DNA of 6,164 nucleotides from Candidatus Poseidoniia archaeon (GCA_022449705.1 JAKURS010000057.1:1-6164); one strand, 5' to 3'; shown: positions 1 to 5,808, counted from the stretch's first letter. The notes: generated by a model not told the origin, from the sequence alone. Program-made: numbers and translations.

Positions 1-2
1 CC

Positions 3-305
3 AACAAGTATTCAAGCCTGTCAGGTATTCAGAAGAAAATTACATTATTTATATACTCTTCATGTGAGAAACAGGGCGGTTTCGAATCCGGGGAACTGCC
101 CATCAAAGATATTGCAGAGTACAGCAATACCTCCGTCCCATCGACCAAGAAGAGTGTCCAGAGGCTCATCCAGAAAAGAATCATAGGCAAAGTCAGATAC
201 AAGAACGGTCGTGGGGGCTGGACTGTCTACAGCTTGGATTCGTCAGTCAGCTCCGAGATTCTGGCTGAAAAAACTGGAGATAAATCCATGGCGGTATCGT
301 CATGA
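3..305 (+). CDS. Winged-helix DNA-binding protein, C-terminal part (5' end outside window)
   Basis: The frame is open from the window edge to a TGA at 303-305. It has no ATG or GTG start before the distal Met at 288, so this is the 3' end of a longer gene of about 100 visible codons. The visible protein reads as a winged helix-turn-helix: an opening helix (LSGIQKKITLFIY), a recognition segment (IKDIAEYSNTSVPSTKKSVQRL) and a wing ending GRGGWTVYSL. From memory, the pattern 'T..S...RL...G.I......GRGGWT.(Y/F).(L/I)' is typical of small wHTH proteins near replication or mobilisation genes of plasmids and integrated elements. That assignment is an inference, not a search result. The gene uses AGA, AGG, ATA and AAA codons freely, unlike the GC-rich genes after 302, and the first 60 bases contain only 18 G/C. 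Its TGA overlaps the ATG of cox subunit III (ATGA), which may be chance. Confidence 0.6.
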   Translation, partial: NKYSSLSGIQKKITLFIYSSCEKQGGFESGELPIKDIAEYSNTSVPSTKKSVQRLIQKRIIGKVRYKNGRGGWTVYSLDSSVSSEILAEKTGDKSMAVSS

Positions 306-1165
306 GCGATGCGGAGCACGCAGAACACCATGGCACCGCCTCGCCGATAGTCTCGGCGGTGGGACTGATGGGCATCATGCTCGGCCTCACGCTGGCAGTG
401 AACGGCTATCCCTCGTTCTGGTTCGTTTTCCTGGTGGGGCTGTTCGTACTGGTGACCGGTTTCATCATGTGGCTCTCCGAATATTACCCGATGACCTCCG
501 AGGAGAATGAGGAAATCGAGACATACCACCCTGCTTTTGCAACCCTCTCGACACGTAAGTTCGGGACCTGGATTTTCCTGTTGACCGAGATGATGGTCTT
601 CGGCACACTGCTGAGCACCTACCTGCGCTACCGCGCCGCCGCCGGGGCGGACTGGGTGCCGGCCGCCGACATCATCCGCTCGCACCTCGTCTTTGGCGTC
701 ATCAATACCATGGCACTGCTGCTGAGCAGCCTGACGATGGTGCTGGCGCTCTACGCGGCGAAGCGGAACGACCACAAGGCGACCACCCGCTTCCTCGGCT
801 GCACTTTCCTGCTGGGAATACTGTTCCTGGTCATCAAGGGCTTTGAGTGGTGGGAGATGAAGAACGGCCACTTCTGGGGCGAGAACTGCACGGTCAAGGA
901 TATCGCCAACCACTGCATCGCCCCCAAGTACGAGCACGGCTTCTGGCTCAACACCAGCTTGGAGGGGAGTACATTCTACATCACCACCGGCACCCACGGC
1001 GCGCACGTCCTCGTCGGCGTAATCGCGCTGGCGTACCTAATTATCAAGGCCAACCGGGGTGGCTACAACTCGGAGTATCACGACACGCTGGAGCTGTTCG
1101 GGCTCTACTGGCACTACGTCGATGTCGTGTGGGTCTTTGTATTTCCCTTCCTCTATCTTTTCTGA
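302..1165 (+). CDS. coxC: Cytochrome c/quinol oxidase subunit III
   Basis: Subunit III of a haem-copper oxidase, a membrane subunit that supports the catalytic core (subunit I) in O2 reduction. The 287 residues give about seven membrane helices (roughly 14-33, 37-58, 87-107, 126-150, 162-182, 222-247, 265-287). Family signatures are clear: GTWIFLLTE near 88-96 with the conserved Glu, INTMALLLSS near 134-143, TGTHGAHV near 229-236, and the C-terminal GLYWHYVDVVW near 267-277. The loop between helices 5 and 6 is longer than in typical members and holds Cys196 and Cys205. By comparison with mitochondrial COX3 this loop should lie outside. No good ribosome site precedes the ATG at 302 (GGAG at 276-279 is too far), and the upstream wHTH stop overlaps it. 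Subunit IV follows three bases later. Subunits I and II are not in the window, and immediately upstream is an unrelated gene, which is odd. The family call is very secure; whether the electron donor is cytochrome c, a copper protein or quinol cannot be told. Confidence 0.95.
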   Translation: MSDAEHAEHHGTASPIVSAVGLMGIMLGLTLAVNGYPSFWFVFLVGLFVLVTGFIMWLSEYYPMTSEENEEIETYHPAFATLSTRKFGTWIFLLTEMMVFGTLLSTYLRYRAAAGADWVPAADIIRSHLVFGVINTMALLLSSLTMVLALYAAKRNDHKATTRFLGCTFLLGILFLVIKGFEWWEMKNGHFWGENCTVKDIANHCIAPKYEHGFWLNTSLEGSTFYITTGTHGAHVLVGVIALAYLIIKANRGGYNSEYHDTLELFGLYWHYVDVVWVFVFPFLYLF

Positions 1166-1168
1166 ACC

Positions 1169-1543
1169 ATGAGCGAAGACGAAAACCTTGACACCGAAGC
1201 GCCGGAAGAGGTCGTTGAGGAGGAAGCGCACGACGAGCACACCTTTCCCGGCTTCGCGAACGGCTTCATAGCGGTCTTCGGCTGGCTGGTCTTCTTCACC
1301 ATCATTGAAGTGCTGGCTATCCTGCAGGAATTCCCCTTCGGCACCACCATGTTCATCCTCTTCAGCATCGCCTTCGTCAAGGTCTGGTTCATCGCCTCCT
1401 TCTTCATGCACCTGCGCTGGGACCCGCCGCTGGCGACCCGCACCGCCGCCGTGCCGATATTCTTCCTCATCGTGCTCTTCGTCGCCATCGGCCTCACCAG
1501 CCCCGGCATGACCCACGACTTGCACTCCGTCACCGGCCTCTGA
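1169..1543 (+). CDS. Prokaryotic cytochrome oxidase subunit IV (COX4_pro/CyoD-like)
   Basis: Small accessory membrane subunit of the haem-copper oxidase, expected to help assemble or stabilise the complex. The 124 residues comprise an acidic N-terminal tail (about 1-25, rich in Glu/Asp) and three helices near 31-52, 59-80 and 93-110. The second helix ends in the family hallmark K..FIASFFMHLRW (71-84). It starts three bases after the subunit III stop and has no evident Shine-Dalgarno motif, so it is probably co-transcribed and translationally coupled. It ends only seven bases before the stop codon of the convergent DoxX-like gene, leaving no room for a separate terminator. Size and three-helix layout are normal for the family. 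The call rests on the pattern plus the neighbour. Confidence 0.88.
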   Translation: MSEDENLDTEAPEEVVEEEAHDEHTFPGFANGFIAVFGWLVFFTIIEVLAILQEFPFGTTMFILFSIAFVKVWFIASFFMHLRWDPPLATRTAAVPIFFLIVLFVAIGLTSPGMTHDLHSVTGL

Positions 1544-1550
1544 CGCCGGC

Positions 1551-1991
1551 TCAGAGCTGGTAGAGGTACATCCCGATAATCGCGACCAGGAAGTACGGCA
1601 CCAGCGCCGTCGCGCCAACGTAGTCCTTGGCGAGCCGTTGCCCTGCCATCAGGATGCAGCTGGAAACGCCGGCGAAGAGCGCGCCAACCATTCCCGGCAC
1701 TGCGCCCCACCCCAGCAGCAGCCACACCACTCCGGCGGCTGAGAGCGCGCCGGCCAGCAGCTCGGTAACAGTAACGACTACCAGCCCGTAGCGGAAGCTG
1801 CCCGCGAGCACCGTCCCCGAGAAGTGCTCGCCCATGAAATCCAGGTTCCCCTGCCGGTCAACGATCTTGTCGATGCCGGACTGCAGGTAGATGGCCGCCA
1901 GGAACGCGGAGACCAGCATGCGGATGATATCGAGCCAGACCCACTCCTGCGAGAGCAGCACGACTCCGGCTTCACTGAACTCGAGCAGCAT
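1551..1991 (-). CDS. DoxX-like membrane protein
   Basis: A 146-residue, four-helix membrane protein (helices near 23-41, 65-92, 97-117, 126-144). After the first helix it carries the DoxX-type signature: an Arg, a helix with AIYLQSGIDKI, then D-x2-GN (24-49). DoxX-family proteins include the small quinone-linked subunit of Acidianus thiosulfate:quinone oxidoreductase and mycobacterial DoxX, which works with a thiol oxidoreductase and superoxide dismutase in thiol-stress defence. A role in membrane thiol or quinone redox chemistry therefore fits, especially as the third gene after VKOR and the CPHC thioredoxin-like protein. It lies 38 bases downstream of the latter. An AATATA box about 22-27 bases before its ATG could give an extra leaderless transcript. 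The exact substrate cannot be read from the sequence. Other four-helix DoxX/MauE-like families are the alternative. Confidence 0.75.
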   Translation of the reverse strand: MLLEFSEAGVVLLSQEWVWLDIIRMLVSAFLAAIYLQSGIDKIVDRQGNLDFMGEHFSGTVLAGSFRYGLVVVTVTELLAGALSAAGVVWLLLGWGAVPGMVGALFAGVSSCILMAGQRLAKDYVGATALVPYFLVAIIGMYLYQL

Positions 1992-2012
1992 CAGTGCTGG
2001 AGCGGGTGGCGC

Positions 2013-2018
2013 TATATT
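2013..2018 (-). promoter_or_regulatory. Possible TATA box for the DoxX-like gene
   Basis: The AATATA hexamer on the minus strand lies 22-27 bases upstream of the ATG at 1991, in an otherwise GC-rich 38-base gap. The distance suits an archaeal TATA box driving a leaderless transcript. No Shine-Dalgarno motif is visible. Weak evidence from a single short motif. Confidence 0.25.
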
Positions 2019-2029
2019 GCGCTTGCGCG

Positions 2030-2647
2030 CTACTCGAATTTTGAGTGGACACCATGCTGCTCGAGCACCGCCGCCAGCTCATCGTAGCTCAGGCGTCCGC
2101 TCTGTTTCCAGACGATGTAGCCATCCTTCACCAGTATGAAGGAGGGGTAGCTGCTGAAGCCCTGGTCCCCCATCAGGTCGCCATTGATGTCGTAGAGGTG
2201 CGGCCAGCCGCTGCCATGCGTGTCACGGAAGTCGTAGATGTCCTGCATGTCATCCCGGTTGCTGCCGAGCTTGAAGCCGCCGATGGAAAAGAAGCCGGAG
2301 AGGTTCTCGCGGTAGTCGATGTGGAGGTTGTTCAGGTCGGGCGCCTGTTGGTTGCAATGGGGACACTTGCTGTGGAAGAACTCAACCAGCGTCACTCCGC
2401 TTTTATAGTAATCGTCGGAGTCATGCAAGTTCCCCTCGGTGTCCTCCAGCCGCCACGGTTCCGGCCTCTCTGGCCCCGGCTCGTAGAGGAAGAAGTACCA
2501 GACGCCGCTCCCCACGAGCAGAATCGCCAGCGCCACGACCCCCACCTTTCGCGCCAGATCATTGAACGCCTCGCGCCGGTGCCCCATGCGCTGCTCGAGG
2601 TCGCGGTCCTGTTTCAGCAGCTGCTTGCGCCTGCGCTTCGAAGCCAT
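2030..2647 (-). CDS. Membrane-anchored thioredoxin-fold protein with CPHC (DsbA-like) active site
   Basis: A 205-residue type II membrane protein: a very basic cytoplasmic N-terminus (MASKRRRKQ...), one helix at about 34-54, a Pro/Glu-rich linker, then a thioredoxin fold outside. The active site is C95-P-H-C98 in FFHSKCPHC, the dipeptide found in strongly oxidising E. coli DsbA. The cis-proline loop is SSYPSF, with Pro168. The overall arrangement is TlpA/ResA-like. It probably introduces disulfides into exported proteins and is re-oxidised by the VKOR encoded immediately upstream, as in known VKOR-thioredoxin pairs. I chose the ATG at 2645-2647 because GGGGAG (2653-2658) sits five bases before it. 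It begins one base after the VKOR stop, which indicates tight coupling. An ATG at 2677 would overlap VKOR and lacks this support. Reductive roles such as cytochrome maturation (ResA/CcmG) are possible but less likely with CPHC and VKOR. Confidence 0.85.
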   Translation of the reverse strand: MASKRRRKQLLKQDRDLEQRMGHRREAFNDLARKVGVVALAILLVGSGVWYFFLYEPGPERPEPWRLEDTEGNLHDSDDYYKSGVTLVEFFHSKCPHCNQQAPDLNNLHIDYRENLSGFFSIGGFKLGSNRDDMQDIYDFRDTHGSGWPHLYDINGDLMGDQGFSSYPSFILVKDGYIVWKQSGRLSYDELAAVLEQHGVHSKFE

Positions 2648-2648
2648 C

Positions 2649-3125
2649 TTATCTCCCCAGCATTGCCCGCAGGTCATTGCCGTAGGTGCGCAGCGCCACT
2701 CCCGTGAGCGCCAGCGTCAGTCCGAACGCCAGCAGGCAGAAGGGGCACCACTGTTTGATGATAAAGGCCTCGGCGTAAGTCAGCCACACCCCGAGCGCAC
2801 AGCCGCCCAGGCCGACCAGCGGCAGCAGCTGCCGGTTGAGCAGCGTGCGCTCTTTGTCGAGGTTGAGGAACCGGTCGAGCGCCAGTCCCCCGACGAGGAG
2901 GAAGCCGAGGACACCCAGCCACGCCACCGGTACTCCCAGCAGGCTCGCCTCCGTGCTCGTCAGCACCTGCCCGCAGTCGAGCCCTGGCAGGTTGACTGTG
3001 GGGCAGCCGCCGCCGCCGGCGATGAGGCGGTGCAGGTAGCTGAGGTAGAGCGAATCGAGCAGGCCGGCCAGCGCCAGCAGCATGATGGTGATCAGCGCTC
3101 GCTCTTCGACTTTGTCAGTTTCCAT
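2649..3125 (-). CDS. Vitamin K epoxide reductase (VKOR) family quinone-linked disulfide oxidase
   Basis: A 158-residue membrane protein with helices near 11-33, 62-83, 99-119 and 123-146. It has all four VKOR cysteines: the outer-loop pair Cys41 and Cys51 (GGGCPTV ... LDCGQVLTS) and the redox CXXC at 127-130 (WCPFC) at the start of the last helix. In this family, electrons from a thioredoxin-like partner pass through the loop cysteines to the CXXC and on to quinone, so the enzyme replaces DsbB. The partner is very likely the CPHC protein starting one base after its stop. The frame is open further upstream, to an ATG at 3389, but that stretch is antisense to the hydroxylase gene and lacks VKOR character. 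METDK at 3125 gives the family's usual length. A TAAAAC box 26-31 bases ahead suggests a leaderless transcript. The first helix and quinone site look normal; the vitamin K name is historical. Confidence 0.92.
   Translation of the reverse strand: METDKVEERALITIMLLALAGLLDSLYLSYLHRLIAGGGGCPTVNLPGLDCGQVLTSTEASLLGVPVAWLGVLGFLLVGGLALDRFLNLDKERTLLNRQLLPLVGLGGCALGVWLTYAEAFIIKQWCPFCLLAFGLTLALTGVALRTYGNDLRAMLGR
2653..2658 (-). promoter_or_regulatory. Ribosome binding site deciding the CPHC-protein start
   Basis: GGGGAG, five bases before the ATG at 2647, lies inside the last codons of the VKOR gene. It selects this start over an in-frame ATG 30 bases upstream and implies coupled translation. Confidence 0.6.
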
Positions 3126-3192
3126 CGCAAGGTACAGATTCAACCGACAGGTTTTACTGCCTTCGCTGCCGTGGCGGAGCAGGTGAACCACG
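3126..3192. promoter_or_regulatory. Divergent promoter region between VKOR operon and hydroxylase
   Basis: This 67-base gap must hold promoters for both directions. The only AT-rich core is GTTTTA at 3151-3156. Read on the minus strand it is TAAAAC, 26-31 bases before the VKOR ATG, a fitting TATA position for leaderless transcription. On the plus strand it lies about 37-42 bases before the hydroxylase ATG, which would leave a short leader containing the AGGTGA ribosome site. Sharing of one core box by both directions is an inference. Confidence 0.4.
3181..3186 (+). promoter_or_regulatory. Ribosome binding site of the hydroxylase
   Basis: AGGTGA, six bases before the ATG at 3193, matches the standard anti-Shine-Dalgarno end of 16S rRNA. 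It supports this start, and shows that at least some genes here use leadered mRNAs. Confidence 0.55.
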
Positions 3193-4167
3193 ATGCATAA
3201 CCCCGAAACAGGCGTGAACGAAGAGACCAGCGGAGCTGATTCGGCGGTGCGCATCGTCGGCGGTAACGTCTTCGTGGAGCTGGACCCCGACCACCCCGGC
3301 TTCCAGGACGAGGAGTATCGCGAGCGACGCAACGAAATCGCGAAAATCGCCATCGAGTGGAACGAGATGTCGATGGCCGACCGCCGCACTACGAAGATTC
3401 CGGAGGCACCCTACAGCAAGGAGGAGCACGGCGTCTGGGCCGCCATCATGGAGCGCATGGTGCCGATGCACGAGAAGTACGCCTGCCGGCAGTACCTCAA
3501 GCACGCTGCGCAGCTCGACCTGCCGAGCGACCGCATCCCGCAGCTGCAGTGGATTTCAGAGCGATTGCAGCCGCTCACCGGCTTCCGGCAGGAGCCGGTC
3601 GGCGGGCTGGTCCACCCGAAAACCTTCCACAGCGCACTGGCGAACAAGGTGTTCCTCTCGACGCAGTACATCCGCCATTCTTCACATCCATTCTACACTC
3701 CCGAGCCGGACGTTGTGCACGAGCTGGTGGGCCACACCGCGATGCTCGCCGTTCCCGAGTGGGCCGAGCTGAACACCCTCTTTGGCGAGGCGGATATGCG
3801 CACGCAGTCGGAAGCCGCGATTACGCGGCTCGGCACCGTCTTCTGGTTTGTGATGGAGTTCGGCGCCTGCCGCGAAAATGGCGACATCAAGGCGTTTGGG
3901 CCGGGGATGCTCTCCTCGTTCGGTGAGATTGAGCACGCCTGCACCGCCGGCGCAGCCTGCGGTCACGACGATGCCTGCGTCTGCGACCCGCAAATCGAGT
4001 ACCGCACCCCCGACTTCGAGGAGATCGAGACGCACCCCTACGACGTCACGAAATACCAGCCCATGCTCTACCTGTGGGACTCGTTCGAACAGATGTTCGA
4101 GAAGACCAGCGAGTTCGTCACGACCTGGGGCACCGAGGCGGACCCACGGCGCGAGCTGCACCGATAG
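3193..4167 (+). CDS. phhA: Pterin-dependent aromatic amino acid hydroxylase (phenylalanine 4-hydroxylase-like)
   Basis: Non-haem iron monooxygenase that hydroxylates an aromatic amino acid, most likely phenylalanine to tyrosine, using O2 and a reduced pterin. The 324-residue protein is the catalytic core with a short N-terminal extension and no evident ACT regulatory domain. The iron ligands are visible: H176 and H181 in HELVGH, and E222 in FVMEFG. Other signatures are the pterin-site segment GLVHPKTFHSALA (138-150), STQYIRHSSHPFYTPEPD (156-173) and AFGPGMLSSFGE (234-245). Directly after the last of these comes an unusual loop with C250, C256, C262 and C264 plus H248 and H258 within 17 residues. 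I do not recall this in characterised members, and it could bind metal or form disulfides. An AGGTGA site precedes the start. The gene is divergent from the VKOR operon, 67 bases away. Tryptophan or tyrosine hydroxylase activity cannot be excluded. No pterin-recycling gene (PCD/DHPR) is present. Confidence 0.93.
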   Translation: MHNPETGVNEETSGADSAVRIVGGNVFVELDPDHPGFQDEEYRERRNEIAKIAIEWNEMSMADRRTTKIPEAPYSKEEHGVWAAIMERMVPMHEKYACRQYLKHAAQLDLPSDRIPQLQWISERLQPLTGFRQEPVGGLVHPKTFHSALANKVFLSTQYIRHSSHPFYTPEPDVVHELVGHTAMLAVPEWAELNTLFGEADMRTQSEAAITRLGTVFWFVMEFGACRENGDIKAFGPGMLSSFGEIEHACTAGAACGHDDACVCDPQIEYRTPDFEEIETHPYDVTKYQPMLYLWDSFEQMFEKTSEFVTTWGTEADPRRELHR

Positions 4168-4175
4168 CGGCGCGC

Positions 4176-4182
4176 CTATTAA
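4176..4182 (+). promoter_or_regulatory. Possible TATA box for the cyclophilin gene
   Basis: CTATTAA lies 23-29 bases before the ATG at 4205, in the 37-base gap after the hydroxylase stop. There is no purine-rich ribosome site before that ATG, so a leaderless transcript is plausible. Read-through from the hydroxylase is equally possible. Confidence 0.3.
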
Positions 4183-4204
4183 CAGCCCGAAATACTCGCC
4201 GCCG

Positions 4205-5020
4205 ATGCGGTCCCTGATTCCGCTGCTGGCGCTGCTGTTGCTCGCCCCGACGGCGACGGCGGAGCCGAGCCCGATGGAAGCGTCGTACCCGGGGAACCCC
4301 ATCGTAATCATCAACCTGACCTACAACCCCAACCTCGGGGGCGGCGACGCCTTCGAGGGCGAAATCGTGCTCGAGCTGTTCTTGAACTGGGCACCGATTA
4401 CCGTCAGTAATTTCCTGGGGCTGGTGAACCAGTCGTTCTACGACGGCATATTCTACCATCGCATCATCGACGACTTCGTCATCCAGTCGGGCGACCCCGA
4501 GTGCACGACGGTCGGCGTCTACCCCGTCACAAACCTGAACTGCGGCGAGGGCGGCAGCGGCGAGACCATTCCCTTCGAGTGGGACGCCAACCTGACGCAC
4601 ATCAACGGCGCTATCGGCATGGCACGCGGTGCCGACCCCGATTCAGCCGAGAGCCAGTGGTACATCTGCGACGAGCCACAGCACCAGCTCGACCACGGCA
4701 ACCGCACGCTTCCCGATGACCCTGGCTACGCGGTCTTCGGCGTCGTGCGTGAGGGCCTCGAGCTGGTGCGCGCAGCGGCAGCAGTGCCGACGACCAATGA
4801 TATTGACGGCGACGGCCCCACACCGCGCGCGCAGGGCGGCCCCGACCGACCGCTCTACGAGGTTCACATCAATTCCATCACGCTCAGCGGCTGGGTCCCG
4901 GAGCCGGCCGTGCCAGACCCCGAACCGGAGGGGATTTCGGCCGCGGAGCTGCTGACCGGCACGCTGGCGGTCGCTGGCGCGCTCGGCGTGGCGTGGTGGC
5001 TGCGCTGGCGGGAAGCGTGA
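4205..5020 (+). CDS. Exported, C-terminally membrane-anchored cyclophilin (peptidyl-prolyl isomerase)
   Basis: Peptidyl-prolyl cis-trans isomerase expected to act on the outer face of the membrane. The 271 residues run: Sec-type signal peptide (1-19, MRSLIPLLALLLL..ATA), cyclophilin domain (about 30-228), Pro/Glu-rich spacer (WVPEPAVPDPEPEG), one helix (about 245-266) and a short basic tail. Domain signatures are FYHRIIDDFVIQSGDP (83-98, with Arg86, Phe91, Gln94), GAIGMARG (135-142), SQWYIC (150-155) and GYAVFGVV (174-181). It resembles bacterial PpiA more than human CypA around LDHGNR (162-167), and the CypA tryptophan for cyclosporin binding is not apparent. Relative to PpiA-type proteins it has extra residues in two loops. 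One is framed by Cys100 and Cys113, a possible disulfide. The start at 4205 is chosen because it gives a proper signal peptide; the longer open frame upstream overlaps the hydroxylase and is Arg/Thr/Ser-rich shadow. Its stop overlaps the next gene (GTGA). Confidence 0.9.
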   Translation: MRSLIPLLALLLLAPTATAEPSPMEASYPGNPIVIINLTYNPNLGGGDAFEGEIVLELFLNWAPITVSNFLGLVNQSFYDGIFYHRIIDDFVIQSGDPECTTVGVYPVTNLNCGEGGSGETIPFEWDANLTHINGAIGMARGADPDSAESQWYICDEPQHQLDHGNRTLPDDPGYAVFGVVREGLELVRAAAAVPTTNDIDGDGPTPRAQGGPDRPLYEVHINSITLSGWVPEPAVPDPEPEGISAAELLTGTLAVAGALGVAWWLRWREA

Positions 5021-5721
5021 GCTCCCCCTTCTGGGCCGCCAACCTGCTCGGGATGGTGGTGCTCTTCACCCCCGCCTTCCTGCTCTTCCTGCGCACCATT
5101 GCCCCCGTCGAAGAACAGCTGGAGGAGCGCAAGCTCTACCTGGCGTGCGGCGGCGGCACCATCTTCGGGACCATCGCCGAGGCGCTGATCCTGGTCGGCG
5201 GCTTCGACCAGCCCTCCCCCGAGGTGGGCTACGCGTCGCTGATGTTCGTTACCCCGGCGCTGGTGCTGCTGCTGCTCTGGCTCGGGCTGCGGCTGCGCAC
5301 ATTCCGCGACGCGCGCCACGCCGCCTTCTACGCCGCCGGCTTCGGCCTCTTCTTCGGCGCGGCGCACGAGTTCTGGAAGCTGCTGGTACTCGAGGCGCGG
5401 CTCGGTGGCGAGCTGCCGTTCCCCGGCGGGCTGCTCGACGCCTGGTTCGGGGTGGCGGCGATGGTGCTGCTGGGCGGCATGGCGCTGCACCTGATGCCTG
5501 CGCTCCAGCGCGACAGCGGCGTCCGCACCGCCGCCCGGCTGGCGCTGCTCTACCTCGCCCTTGGTTTCCTGCGCATTACGGCCATAGAGCGGCCCGAGCC
5601 TGCCATCGACGCGGCGACGGCGCTCGCCTTTGCGGCGGCTGCGGCGGCGACGTACCAGCGGGGCGCGGCGGCGCTAGTTGAGCAGGGAGTAGAGGTGGGA
5701 CGCGAAGCGGCAAAGGATTAA
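5017..5721 (+). CDS. Polytopic membrane protein of unknown function
   Basis: I do not recognise this family. The 234-residue protein is rich in Ala, Leu and Gly, with about seven predicted helices (roughly 6-26, 44-62, 70-93, 102-124, 138-160, 172-188, 197-213) and a charged C-terminal tail. Polar residues that could matter within or near membranes are Glu55 (GTIAEAL), His117-Glu118-Lys121 (AAHEFWKLL) and His158 (ALHLMP). The GTG at 5017 is preferred: it overlaps the cyclophilin TGA (GTGA) and GGCGGGA lies just before it. A GTG at 4993 would add eight residues. The overlap ties its expression to the cyclophilin, so a role in the same cell-surface process is plausible but unproven. GC is extreme (47 of 60 bases in 5401-5460). 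The last 48 bases overlap a minus-strand frame, so the natural C-terminus could be affected by the junction discussed for 5674-5808. Confidence 0.75.
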   Translation: MSSPFWAANLLGMVVLFTPAFLLFLRTIAPVEEQLEERKLYLACGGGTIFGTIAEALILVGGFDQPSPEVGYASLMFVTPALVLLLLWLGLRLRTFRDARHAAFYAAGFGLFFGAAHEFWKLLVLEARLGGELPFPGGLLDAWFGVAAMVLLGGMALHLMPALQRDSGVRTAARLALLYLALGFLRITAIERPEPAIDAATALAFAAAAAATYQRGAAALVEQGVEVGREAAKD

Positions 5722-5808
5722 GCGCGGGGGCTCCCAGCCAGCCACCTGCAGAGCAGGGTCAACGTGGGTGGCCCGCGTATCGGCCTCGGTTAGTTCGTAA
5801 TCCACCAC
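5674..5808 (-). pseudogene. Remnant resembling the N-terminus of a type I restriction R subunit (HsdR)
   Basis: This minus-strand frame of 44 codons begins with tandem GTG codons (5806-5808 and 5803-5805), after a GGAGG at 5813-5817. Residues 6-25 (LTEADTRATHVDPALQVAGW) closely match the usual opening of HsdR proteins (T/NEADTRA..IDP.L..AGW), the start of the nuclease/translocase subunit of type I restriction systems. After that Trp the resemblance stops, and the frame runs into the tail of the plus-strand membrane gene and ends at 5674. A complete HsdR is several hundred to over a thousand residues long, so this can only be a broken 5' end. The likely break is near 5722-5735. No hsdM or hsdS is seen. 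The alternative is an unrelated 44-residue peptide with chance similarity. I consider the match good but from memory only. Confidence 0.5.

Noticed and set aside
48..55. TTTATATA, an ideal archaeal TATA box
   Set aside because: It falls inside the wHTH coding frame (Leu-Phe-Ile-Tyr), and no gene start follows at a fitting distance: the ATG at 62 is followed at once by TGA.
227..1006. Long minus-strand open frame of 259 codons opposite cox subunit III
   Set aside because: It is antisense to a gene with unmistakable family motifs and is rich in Gln, His, Arg and Glu, as expected for a GC-rich shadow frame.
2045..3200. Plus-strand frames of about 210-220 codons opposite the CPHC protein and VKOR
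   Set aside because: These are shadows of two well-supported minus-strand genes and show no domain character.
3126..3389. N-terminal extension of the VKOR frame to an ATG at 3389
   Set aside because: The extension is antisense to the hydroxylase, Ser/Arg-rich and without VKOR features. The start at 3125 gives the family's normal length.
3878..4204. N-terminal extension of the cyclophilin frame into the hydroxylase gene
   Set aside because: The stretch is an Arg/Ser/Thr-rich shadow. The ATG at 4205 opens with a proper signal peptide.
5127..5500. Possible PrsW-type protease signature (E-x2-K, His) in the polytopic membrane protein
   Set aside because: Only a single Glu precedes the xxK motif and the order and spacing of the other motifs do not fit. 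Similarity is superficial.
5722..5760. Possible terminator hairpin after the membrane protein gene (GGGGGCTCCC)
   Set aside because: Stem very short and no T-run follows.
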